Origin: Anaerolineales bacterium UBA3940
GTDB lineage: Bacteria; Chloroflexota; Anaerolineae; Aggregatilineales; UBA3940
Reading direction: 5' to 3'
Length of the DNA: 8,577 nt
NCBI GenBank assembly: GCA_002385675.1
Contig: DGDY01000006.1
Span: forward strand, 1 to 8,577
Position numbers and translations under genes: made by a program. The notes beneath the pieces were generated by a model. That model worked only from the letters and a program-made list of their open reading frames with translations, had not been told where the DNA came from and made no database searches. How positions within the stretch are numbered: the stretch's first letter is position 1; every line of letters starts with the position of its first letter. This document shows positions 1-5,722 of the stretch, one piece after another.

Positions 1-1119
1 GCGAACGAGGCGTACATGAAGCAGGCCGTGCGCGTCAACCAGTTGATGTCCGGGGCGTTCCCGCTCGTCCTGCTGATCGCCAATCTGGGCACGCTGGCCG
101 TGCTGCTGCTGGGCGGCAGGGAGGTCATCGGCGGCAGCCTCACGGTCGGCGAGTTGGTCGCCTTCACCAACTACCTGACGACGGCCATGTTCCCGGTTGT
201 GATGCTGGGCATGATCCTGTCGATGCTGCCCGCCGCCGACGCGTCATCCGAGCGCATTCTGGAAGTGCTTGAGGCGGAACCCGACGTAAAGGAGCGACCC
301 GGCGCGGTCGAGGCGAAGCTCACCGGGCGCGTGACGTTCGAGAATGTGACGTTCAACTACAACGGTAACGCCGACGCCGAGGTGCTGCGCAACATCAACC
401 TGCGGGTGGAGCCGGGGCAGCGCATCGCGGTGCTCGGCGCGACGGGCTCCGGCAAGTCCACGCTCGTCAACCTGATCCCTCGCTTCTACGACGTGACGGA
501 AGGGCGCGTGCTGGTAGACGAGTACGACGTGCGCGACCTCACACTGCATTCGCTGCGCTCGCAGGTGGGGATCGCCATGCAGCAGGCGGTGCTGTTCAGC
601 GGTACGGTCGCGGAGAACATCGCCTACGGGCGGCCCGACGCCTCGATGGAGGAGATCATCGCGGCGGCGAAGGCCGCGCAGGCGCACGACTTCATCATGC
701 GGATGCCGGAAGGCTACCAGAGCCACGTCGAGGCGCGCGGCGCGAACCTCTCCGGCGGGCAGAAGCAGCGTCTCGCTATTGCGCGGGCGTTGCTGGTCGA
801 CCCGGCCATCCTGATCCTCGACGACAGCACGAGCGCCGTTGACATGGAGACGGAGTACCGCATTCAGGAGGCGCTCGACAGGCTGATGGAAAACCGCACG
901 ACGTTCATCATCGCGCAGCGCATCAGCAGCGTGCTCAATGCGGACCAGATCATTGTGCTCGACCGGGGCGAGATCGTCGCGCAGGGCACGCATCGCGAAC
1001 TGCTGAAATCCAGCCCGATCTACCAGGAGATCTACTACTCGCAGCTACGGGATGACAGCGTGATAGATGTGGCTGTATCGGACAACAACCGGCACGGACA
1101 GGTTGAGAGGCAGGAGTAA
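1..1119 (+). CDS. Heterodimeric ABC exporter, degenerate-site subunit (5' partial)
   Basis: C-terminal 372 codons of an ABC half-transporter (type IV exporter fold). The reading frame is open from base 1, so the start and roughly 210 residues (TM1-4) lie upstream. The visible part has the last two membrane helices (about bases 40-230) and a full nucleotide-binding domain: Walker A GATGSGKST at 436-462, intact signature LSGGQ at 748-762, Walker B ILILDD at 808-825 and the switch loop at 907-921. Two catalytic positions are altered: the Walker B glutamate is Asp (823-825) and the switch-loop His is Gln (916-918, IIAQR). This is the known pattern of the non-catalytic subunit in heterodimeric exporters such as TM287/288. 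Its intact LSGGQ would complete the competent site of the partner encoded 5 nt downstream. Substrate unknown; multidrug or lipid-like export is typical. Family call very sure, substrate not. Confidence 0.95.
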   Translation, partial: ANEAYMKQAVRVNQLMSGAFPLVLLIANLGTLAVLLLGGREVIGGSLTVGELVAFTNYLTTAMFPVVMLGMILSMLPAADASSERILEVLEAEPDVKERPGAVEAKLTGRVTFENVTFNYNGNADAEVLRNINLRVEPGQRIAVLGATGSGKSTLVNLIPRFYDVTEGRVLVDEYDVRDLTLHSLRSQVGIAMQQAVLFSGTVAENIAYGRPDASMEEIIAAAKAAQAHDFIMRMPEGYQSHVEARGANLSGGQKQRLAIARALLVDPAILILDDSTSAVDMETEYRIQEALDRLMENRTTFIIAQRISSVLNADQIIVLDRGEIVAQGTHRELLKSSPIYQEIYYSQLRDDSVIDVAVSDNNRHGQVERQE

Positions 1120-1124
1120 GGTAT

Positions 1125-2924
1125 ATGGGAATGAGACATGGTGGCCGGGGCATAACCATTGAGAGCGCCCGTAATCAGGGCGAGACACTGCGGCAGCTTC
1201 TGGCTTATCTGAAGCCGTACACGCTTCATCTGGTGGGCGTGTTCCTGCTGGTCGTGGTGAGCACGTTGCTCACACTGGCCGGGCCGCTGCTCGTGGCGCA
1301 GGCCATCGACCGGTACATCGTCCCCGGCGACCTCGCCGGGCTGACCCGCGTCGCCGTCATCCTGCTGGGGGTGTATATCGCGTCGAGCGTGTTCTCAGGC
1401 GCGTACTCCCTGCTGATGGTGCACATCGGGCAGAAGTTGATCCTCGACATGCGCTCCGACCTGTTCCGGCATCTGCAAACGCTGTCGATGTCGTTCTTCG
1501 ACCAGCACGAGACGGGCGACCTGATGAGCCGCATCACCAACGACACGGACACCATCAACCGGGTGCTGTCCAGCGGGGTGACGCAGCTTGCCGCCAACCT
1601 GCTCCAGATCGTCGGCATCTTCATCGCGATGATCGCACTGAGCTGGCAGCTTGCGCTGAGCTCGCTGGTCATCCTGCCGCTGATGGCGGTCATCACCGGG
1701 GCGATTGCCTCGCGCAGCCGCAGCGCCTTCCGCGACGTGCAGCGCACGCTCGGCACGATGAACGCCAGCGCCGAGGAGAACATCGCGGGGGTGCGGGTGG
1801 TGCAGGCCTTCGCCCGCGAGAAGGAGACCATCGACGAGTTCCGCGCGATCAACCGCGAGAACCGCGACGCCGGGGTCCGGGCGCAGCAGATCGTCGCGCT
1901 GCTGATGCCGCTCATCGACGTGATGAGCACGATCGCCATCGCCATCATCGCCGGGCTGGGCGGCTGGCTGACGCTGCGCAACGCCCTCAGCATCGGCGTG
2001 CTGGTGGCGTTCATCACGTACGTGCAGCAGTTCTTCCACCCGCTGCGGCAGCTTTCGCAGCTTTACAACCAGCTCCAGTCGGCGCTGGCGGGTGCGGAGC
2101 GTGTCTTTGAGATCATCAACTCTGCGCCCACCGTCGCTGATAAGCCCGGCGCGAAGCCGCTGCCGCCCATCGAGGGCCGCGTGACGTTCGAGCACGTGAC
2201 GTTCGGCTACGAGCCGGACAAGCCGGTGCTGGTCGACGTGTCGCTCACCGCTGAGCCGGGCCAGACCATCGCGCTCGTCGGGCCGACCGGCGCGGGCAAG
2301 ACGACCATCATCAACCTGCTCAGCCGCTTCTACGACGTGCAGGAGGGCGCGATCCGCATCGACGGGTACGACATCCGCGACATCCAGCAGGAGTCGCTGC
2401 GCCGCCAGCTTGGCATCGTGCTGCAGGATACGTACCTGTTCAGCGGCACGGTGATGGACAACATCCGCTACGGGCGGCTGGACGCCACCGACGAGGAAGT
2501 GATCGAGGCGGCGAAGCTGGCCAATGCCGACCAGTTCATCTGCCGATTGCCGCAGGGCTACCAGACGGTGATCTCGGAGCAGGGCAGCAACTTCAGCCAG
2601 GGGCAGCGCCAGCTCATCGCCATTGCGCGGGCGATCCTTGCCGACCCTGCCATCCTGATCCTCGACGAGGCGACGAGCAGCGTCGACACGCGCACGGAGA
2701 TGCATATCCAGGAGGCGCTGCAGCGGCTGATGCAGGGCCGGACGTCGTTCGTCATCGCCCACCGGCTGAGCACCATCGAGAACGCCGACCAGGTACTGGT
2801 CGTGAACGACAACCGCATCATCGAGCGCGGCTCTCACCGCGAACTGCTTGAGGAGGGCGGCTTCTACCACGACCTGTACATGAGCCAGTACCGGCGGCTG
2901 CCAGGGCTGGTCGAGGCGGGGTAG
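1125..2924 (+). CDS. Heterodimeric ABC exporter, catalytic subunit (ATPase-permease)
   Basis: Complete 599-residue half-transporter, normal family length. Six predicted membrane helices fall at about residues 32-53, 73-95, 150-172, 176-196, 256-278 and 285-305. The nucleotide-binding domain has Walker A GPTGAGKT (386-393), Walker B with catalytic Glu515 (ILILDEATS) and switch His546 (VIAHR). The signature is degenerate: FSQGQ (490-494) instead of LSGGQ. This complements the upstream subunit: its own Walker motifs pair with the partner's intact LSGGQ to give one hydrolytic site, and the second site is degenerate on both sides. ATG at 1125 is chosen because AGGAG at 1112-1116 lies 8 nt upstream and overlaps the end of the previous gene; ATG at 1131 is an alternative. 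The 5-nt gap implies co-transcription, ending at the hairpin at 2966. Substrate not readable. Confidence 0.96.
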   Translation: MGMRHGGRGITIESARNQGETLRQLLAYLKPYTLHLVGVFLLVVVSTLLTLAGPLLVAQAIDRYIVPGDLAGLTRVAVILLGVYIASSVFSGAYSLLMVHIGQKLILDMRSDLFRHLQTLSMSFFDQHETGDLMSRITNDTDTINRVLSSGVTQLAANLLQIVGIFIAMIALSWQLALSSLVILPLMAVITGAIASRSRSAFRDVQRTLGTMNASAEENIAGVRVVQAFAREKETIDEFRAINRENRDAGVRAQQIVALLMPLIDVMSTIAIAIIAGLGGWLTLRNALSIGVLVAFITYVQQFFHPLRQLSQLYNQLQSALAGAERVFEIINSAPTVADKPGAKPLPPIEGRVTFEHVTFGYEPDKPVLVDVSLTAEPGQTIALVGPTGAGKTTIINLLSRFYDVQEGAIRIDGYDIRDIQQESLRRQLGIVLQDTYLFSGTVMDNIRYGRLDATDEEVIEAAKLANADQFICRLPQGYQTVISEQGSNFSQGQRQLIAIARAILADPAILILDEATSSVDTRTEMHIQEALQRLMQGRTSFVIAHRLSTIENADQVLVVNDNRIIERGSHRELLEEGGFYHDLYMSQYRRLPGLVEAG

Positions 2925-2965
2925 GGGCCCTCACCCCGGCCACATAATAGAACTGCAACGAAATG

Positions 2966-2994
2966 GAGCCGCGAAGTTTATTCGCGGCTCTTTT
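2966..2994 (+). terminator. Rho-independent terminator of the ABC exporter operon
   Basis: A perfect 10-bp stem (GAGCCGCGAA pairing with TTCGCGGCTC) with loop GTTTA is followed by TTTT, 41 nt after the exporter stop codon. On the minus strand, for the convergent synthetase gene ending at 3007, the same hairpin lacks a good T-run, so it should act mainly on plus-strand transcripts. The 25-nt hairpin (2966-2990) recurs exactly, inverted, at 5669-5693. Confidence 0.9.
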
Positions 2995-3006
2995 GATCCC
3001 CGGCCT

Positions 3007-4395
3007 TTAGCTAACCGGCGCGCCTTTCGTGCGCCCCATCCACGAGAGGTCGCCAAGCTCCCCGAACTGCTCCTTGAAGAGCCGGTAGTACATTAGCTCT
3101 TCTTTCGTGTTGAGCGTCCAGCCGTTGGCGAGGTGGCGCTCGCGCCTGAACTCGTCGTCGGCGATGCTCGCCTCAGCGTGCTGGGCCAGCAGGTCGCCGA
3201 CGCCCGCCCCCTGCCAGAACTTCGACTTGGTGCGCCAGAGCACGTCATCCGGCAGCACGTCTTCCCCGGCTTTGCGCAGCACCCACTTCTCGACGAGCGA
3301 CCCGTTGCGCCGGATCTTCATCTCGGAGGGGATCGTCATCGCGTAGCGCACCACCTCGGTATCGAGGAAGGGCACATGCGCGACGAGCTCGTGCGCGCTG
3401 GCGCTGCGATCCACGCGCTGAAGGGCCGTGTTGTGCAGCCGCCGCGTAATGTCGAGCAGCTCGCCGGGGATGTCGTCGGCGCTCAGGTCCTTGAGATACG
3501 CGTACCCGCCGAACAGCTCGTCCGCGCCCTCGCCAGAGAGCACCGACTCGACGTAGCCCGACGCGTAGCGGGCGGCGAGGTAGTTCGTCACCGAGGAGCG
3601 CACGAGCAGCGCATCAAACGACTCAAGGTGGTAGATCACGGCGGGCAGCGCGGCGAGCAGGTCGTCGAGCGTGACGACGATCTCGTGGTGCGTGGTGCCG
3701 AGATAGTCAGCGACCTGCCGCGCGAAGTGAAGATCGGGCGCGCCTTCCAGCCCGGCGGCGAACGTGTGAAGCTCGTCCACGTGCGGGCGGGCGAGCGCTG
3801 CCATCAGGCTGGAGTCCAACCCGCCGGAGAGCCAGCAGCCAAGCACGCCGTTCCCGAGCCGGTCGGCGACAGCCTGCTCCAGCCGCAGGCGCACGCCTGC
3901 GGCGAGCGCCGCTGCACTGTCGTCATTGGTGGGCTGCGGCTCGACGGACGAGTAGGGCCTGAAGCCATCGCCCGCGTACCACGTGCCCGGCGGGACCGCC
4001 TGCATATCCCGGCTGATCGCCAGCAGCGCCTTGACCTCCGACGCGAAGCACAGATGCCCGTCATCGGTGCGCCCGTAGTAGAGCGGGGACACGCCGAGCA
4101 GGTCCCGCGCGAGGAACAGTCCGCCCGGCAGGGCGGCGGCCAGCGCGAACGGCTTGCGCTCAGTGCCGAGGGTGGCCGGGTCGGGGAGCGGCGGCTGGTC
4201 GCCATCCCATACGGCCATCCCGGCGAGCATCGGGGAGACCGGCGCGGTTTGCGCCTCCGGCCAGACGGCGCCGAGCGTCACGCCGTGCCGTTCGATGATC
4301 TTCGAGCCGGCCTGCCCTCGATGGGATAGTTTATCAAGCATGAACTGTACGGATTTTTCTTGTCCTGGGCCGGCAATTCCTGCAATGCCTGCCAC
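3007..4395 (-). CDS. Asparagine-synthetase-like protein with degenerate glutaminase domain
   Basis: 462 residues, against about 554 for E. coli AsnB. The C-terminal synthetase domain looks functional: PPi loop SGGLDSS (190-196), SGEGADELFGGY (287-298, with the catalytic-type Glu289), Arg266 in LVRSS and Lys390 in WRTK, each aligning by eye with active-site residues of AsnB. The N-terminal Ntn-glutaminase domain is shortened. The nucleophile Cys that normally follows Met is Ala (MAGIAGIAG), and the Arg motif and the NGEIYN oxyanion segment are missing; only HRG (25-27) and the tail of the domain (RDLLGVSPLYYG, about 97-108) remain. I infer it uses free ammonia or another nucleophile, not glutamine. 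Alternatives are a beta-lactam-synthetase-like or other amide-forming ligase; no lasso-peptide partner genes are present. Start is GTG at 4395 with AAGGAGG (4408-4402) 6 nt upstream. It lies 159 nt downstream of the regulator gene on the same strand. Confidence 0.9.
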   Translation of the reverse strand: MAGIAGIAGPGQEKSVQFMLDKLSHRGQAGSKIIERHGVTLGAVWPEAQTAPVSPMLAGMAVWDGDQPPLPDPATLGTERKPFALAAALPGGLFLARDLLGVSPLYYGRTDDGHLCFASEVKALLAISRDMQAVPPGTWYAGDGFRPYSSVEPQPTNDDSAAALAAGVRLRLEQAVADRLGNGVLGCWLSGGLDSSLMAALARPHVDELHTFAAGLEGAPDLHFARQVADYLGTTHHEIVVTLDDLLAALPAVIYHLESFDALLVRSSVTNYLAARYASGYVESVLSGEGADELFGGYAYLKDLSADDIPGELLDITRRLHNTALQRVDRSASAHELVAHVPFLDTEVVRYAMTIPSEMKIRRNGSLVEKWVLRKAGEDVLPDDVLWRTKSKFWQGAGVGDLLAQHAEASIADDEFRRERHLANGWTLNTKEELMYYRLFKEQFGELGDLSWMGRTKGAPVS

Positions 4396-4401
4396 AATGC
4401 G

Positions 4402-4408
4402 CCTCCTT
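4402..4408 (-). promoter_or_regulatory. Ribosome binding site fixing the GTG start of the synthetase
   Basis: AAGGAGG on the minus strand lies 6 nt before GTG at 4395-4393. No in-frame ATG or GTG lies further upstream, so the Ala in place of the expected second-position Cys is not caused by a wrong start choice. Confidence 0.85.
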
Positions 4409-4422
4409 TCTCTGCAATGGTT

Positions 4423-4442
4423 GAGCCGCCGCGTGACGGCTC
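4423..4442 (-). promoter_or_regulatory. Hairpin in the leader of the synthetase gene
   Basis: GAGCCG and CGGCTC (minus strand) form a 6-bp stem with an 8-nt loop about 14 nt upstream of the ribosome binding site. No T-run follows, so it is unlikely to be a terminator. It could affect mRNA stability or translation, or be incidental in GC-rich DNA. I could not match it to a known riboswitch. Confidence 0.35.
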
Positions 4443-4461
4443 CCGGTTTATGCGTAACTAC

Positions 4462-4475
4462 CTATTAAGTAATAG
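4462..4475. promoter_or_regulatory. 14-bp palindrome in an AT-rich patch, candidate operator or promoter
   Basis: CTATTA and TAATAG are inverted around a 2-bp centre, inside an AT-rich stretch (about 4445-4476) that stands out from the surrounding GC-rich DNA. It lies 67 nt upstream of the synthetase start and 79 nt past the regulator stop. This suggests the synthetase has its own promoter and possibly an operator here. I cannot assign convincing -35 and -10 boxes. The sequence differs from the palindrome at 5309-5320, so it is probably not a site of the same protein. The rest of 4396-4554 is GC-rich, with no clear terminator behind the regulator gene. Confidence 0.4.
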
Positions 4476-4554
4476 CAGAGGAGGCCGCGCGGGGCACGCG
4501 GATCGGCGGTGGGCAGGGCAAGCACTCACGCCATGTGGGCATCGCGGGGCGCGC

Positions 4555-5247
4555 TCACCGCGCCGCCACCTCGGGCTGCCCCATGACTTCACCCTCCAGC
4601 GCCAGCGGGTCGAGGATCCGCAGGCGCGGGTAGCCGGGGCTGATACTGCCCGACTCCACAAGCGCCCTGAGCACGCGGTTCAGGTGGCGCGGCGTGACGC
4701 CGAGCAGCGAGGCGAGGTGCTCCTTCTCCGGCAGTTCGATCTCGTCGCTCCGGCTGCTCCGCTGCTCGGTCAGCAGGTAGAGCGCCAGCCGCTTCGCCAC
4801 CGGCAGGGTCTGGCTCTTGTGCAGGTCGTCCTTCTTGTAGAGCTTCTCGCGGAGCTGGTCGATCAGAAAGCGCAGGAAGCGCGGGTCGTCGGCCCCGTAG
4901 CGCTCGACGACGGACCGCTCAATGCCGAGCATGGTCGTGTCCCGCGTGGCGACGACATTGCTCCTGACCGGGTTCGGGCTCAGGATTTCAAGGTCGCCAA
5001 TCGCCGTGAACGGCACCGACAGCGCGATCACGGCCAGCCTGCCGTCCTCCAGATAGTGGCTGCACTGCACCTGCCCCTCGACGAGGAAGTAGAAGAAGTG
5101 CTGCTCCTGCTCCTCGAAATAGACGTGGGTATAGGCGGGGAAGTGGAAAAGTTGCAGATGGCGCAGCAGGTCATCGTTGAGGAAGTCCCGCATGTTGAAC
5201 GCCTCAACGTAGCGCTCGATAGCTGCACTCGCATGGGCGATGCGCAT
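4555..5247 (-). CDS. Crp/Fnr-family transcriptional regulator, YeiL-like
   Basis: 230 residues with an N-terminal cyclic-nucleotide-binding-type beta-barrel (about 37-110, including YFLVEGQVQCSHYLEDGR), a dimer-helix region (about 120-160) and a C-terminal winged helix-turn-helix (about 173-203, HLASLLGVTPRHLNRVLR). The layout and helix region resemble E. coli YeiL more than Crp or Fnr. No Fnr-type cysteine cluster is present; Cys62 is the only cysteine, so [4Fe-4S] oxygen sensing of the Fnr kind is unlikely. The recognition helix lacks the Glu that reads TGTGA or TTGAT in Crp/Fnr, so an unusual target is expected. ATG at 5247 is chosen because AAGGAGG (5259-5253) lies 5 nt upstream; a GTG 21 nt earlier would put that site inside the gene. 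It is divergent from the small protein and shares a palindromic operator candidate. The effector is unknown. Confidence 0.9.
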   Translation of the reverse strand: MRIAHASAAIERYVEAFNMRDFLNDDLLRHLQLFHFPAYTHVYFEEQEQHFFYFLVEGQVQCSHYLEDGRLAVIALSVPFTAIGDLEILSPNPVRSNVVATRDTTMLGIERSVVERYGADDPRFLRFLIDQLREKLYKKDDLHKSQTLPVAKRLALYLLTEQRSSRSDEIELPEKEHLASLLGVTPRHLNRVLRALVESGSISPGYPRLRILDPLALEGEVMGQPEVAAR

Positions 5248-5280
5248 GGTCGCCTCCTTATATCCCACCGACGTGCCGTC

Positions 5281-5289
5281 ATTCTACCA
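5281..5289 (-). promoter_or_regulatory. Predicted extended -10 promoter of the Crp/Fnr regulator gene
   Basis: On the minus strand TGGTAGAAT is an extended -10 element (TGn then TAGAAT, 5 of 6 to consensus). No good -35 exists (CCGAAG at 17-bp spacing), which suits an activator-dependent promoter. The expected start near 5273 gives a leader of about 26 nt. The palindrome at 5309-5320 would be centred about 41 bp upstream of it. Confidence 0.5.
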
Positions 5290-5308
5290 CACGCAAATTT
5301 CCGCTTCG

Positions 5309-5320
5309 GGACATATGTCC
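5309..5320. promoter_or_regulatory. 12-bp perfect palindrome, candidate Crp/Fnr-family operator
   Basis: GGACATATGTCC is a perfect palindrome in the divergent region between the regulator and the small-protein gene. Its centre (5314.5) is 29.5 bp from the plus-strand -10 box and 28.5 bp from the minus-strand -10 box, so it falls near -41 for both predicted promoters, the class II activator position of Crp/Fnr proteins. I infer that the adjacent regulator binds it to control itself and the small protein. The half-site is neither Crp (TGTGA) nor Fnr (TTGAT), consistent with the altered recognition helix. Confidence 0.55.
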
Positions 5321-5349
5321 TTGAGCATGCCCGGAGCCGGTCGTATTCT
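5321..5349 (+). promoter_or_regulatory. Predicted sigma-70-type promoter of the small-protein gene
   Basis: TTGAGC (5321-5326) and TATTCT (5344-5349) are separated by 17 bp, each matching 4 of 6 consensus bases. The -35 box directly abuts the palindrome. Transcription would start near 5356, giving a leader of about 38 nt before ATG 5394. The weak boxes fit activator dependence. Confidence 0.5.
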
Positions 5350-5393
5350 GCTGTTGTGTACGGACACTGATACTGGTAGGAGGAATGGTAGCT

Positions 5394-5588
5394 ATGTTAC
5401 AGGAGATCGACGTGAGGGAGGCGCAGAGGCCGGAGGCCCCGCCCGCCCAGCCGGTGGAGCCGGAGGTCAGGCCCGATGACGAGGCCAAGCGGGCGGCGCG
5501 GCGGCGGGAGATGTACGAGCGCATCGCACGCGGCAACGCACTCGCCGAGGCGGAAGAAGCGGCGCAGCGCGCGTGGCACGGCAAATGA
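5394..5588 (+). CDS. Small charged hypothetical protein (64 aa)
   Basis: I do not recognise a family. The 64-residue product has a Pro/Glu-rich acidic first half (about 8-29, with PEAPPAQPVEPEV) and an amphipathic, Arg/Glu/Ala-rich likely helical second half (about 30-64, with RRREMYERIARGNALAEAEE). It has no Cys, no signal peptide and no membrane segment. Start choice: GGAGG at 5379-5383 is 10 nt before ATG 5394 but only 1 nt before the in-frame ATG at 5385, which would add MVA, so 5394 is preferred. Support for being real comes from a good ribosome site, a predicted promoter next to a palindromic operator, divergence from the Crp/Fnr regulator and a terminator 77 nt downstream. It may be a small effector or an adaptor under that regulator; this is inference. 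Confidence 0.65.
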   Translation: MLQEIDVREAQRPEAPPAQPVEPEVRPDDEAKRAARRREMYERIARGNALAEAEEAAQRAWHGK

Positions 5589-5595
5589 CAGGCGA

Positions 5596-5612
5596 CGGCG
5601 GCAGCACCGCCG
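5596..5612 (+). other. Small hairpin in the 3' untranslated region of the small-protein gene
   Basis: CGGCGG and CCGCCG form a 6-bp stem around CAGCA just after the small-protein stop. A second weak stem (ACCCG, loop GTT, CGGGT) is at 5631-5643. With the terminator at 5665 this gives a structured tail of about 110 nt. No T-run follows either stem, so these are not terminators. Confidence 0.3.
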
Positions 5613-5646
5613 CGCCGGAGCAACTTAGAAACCCGGTTCGGGTAAC

Positions 5647-5695
5647 AAAAGAGAGCCGCATGAGAAGAGAGCCGCGAATAAACTTCGCGGCTCTC
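5647..5695 (-). terminator. Alternative downstream arm giving a minus-strand terminator with a T-run
   Basis: GAGAGCCGC occurs twice on the plus strand (5651-5659 and 5667-5675), 16 bp apart. On the minus strand the extra copy reads GCGGCTCTC followed directly by TTTT, and can pair with the first arm of the main hairpin (5695-5687) in competition with the proximal arm. It may provide the U-run that the minus-strand transcript otherwise lacks, or be a decayed partial copy of the hairpin. Confidence 0.4.
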
Positions 5696-5697
5696 TT
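5665..5697. terminator. Bidirectional terminator between convergent small-protein and permease genes
   Basis: A 14-bp perfect stem (AAGAGAGCCGCGAA pairing with its complement) has loop TAAAC on the plus strand and is followed by TTTAT, terminating the small-protein transcript 77 nt after its stop. On the minus strand it lies 25 nt past the permease stop (5723), but the run after it is TCTTCT. The inner 25 nt (5669-5693) is the exact reverse complement of 2966-2990, so in the permease transcript it reads identically to the exporter terminator. Confidence 0.88.
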
Positions 5698-5722
5698 TAT
5701 TCCAGTACCCAGCACGGCGGGC

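Noticed and set aside
1395..2870. 491-codon minus-strand open frame inside the second exporter gene
   Set aside because: Shadow of an unambiguous ABC exporter frame; no domain and no regulatory signals.
2925..2945. GCCCTCACCCCGGCC resembling the start of a dispersed CCCTCACCCC-type repeat seen in many genomes
   Set aside because: Only about 15 nt match and no second arm or further copy is in the window, so a repeat cannot be supported.
3133..4329. 398-codon open frame antisense to the synthetase
   Set aside because: The composition is the mirror of the real gene and no ribosome site or domain is visible; the minus-strand frame has the clear AsnB motifs.
5248..5268. Upstream GTG start adding seven residues to the Crp/Fnr regulator
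   Set aside because: It would place the strong AAGGAGG ribosome site inside the coding sequence; ATG 5247 is correctly spaced from it.
4360..5370. 336-codon plus-strand open frame antisense to the regulator
   Set aside because: It crosses the intergenic regions on both sides of the regulator gene and lacks a domain; the minus frame carries the Crp/Fnr fold and a good ribosome site.
3007..5588. Lasso-peptide or other peptide-modification cluster (AsnB-like protein, small ORF, ABC exporter nearby)
   Set aside because: No transglutaminase-like protease or recognition protein is present, the small protein lacks a leader-core architecture and is on the other strand, and the exporter is a separate convergent operon.
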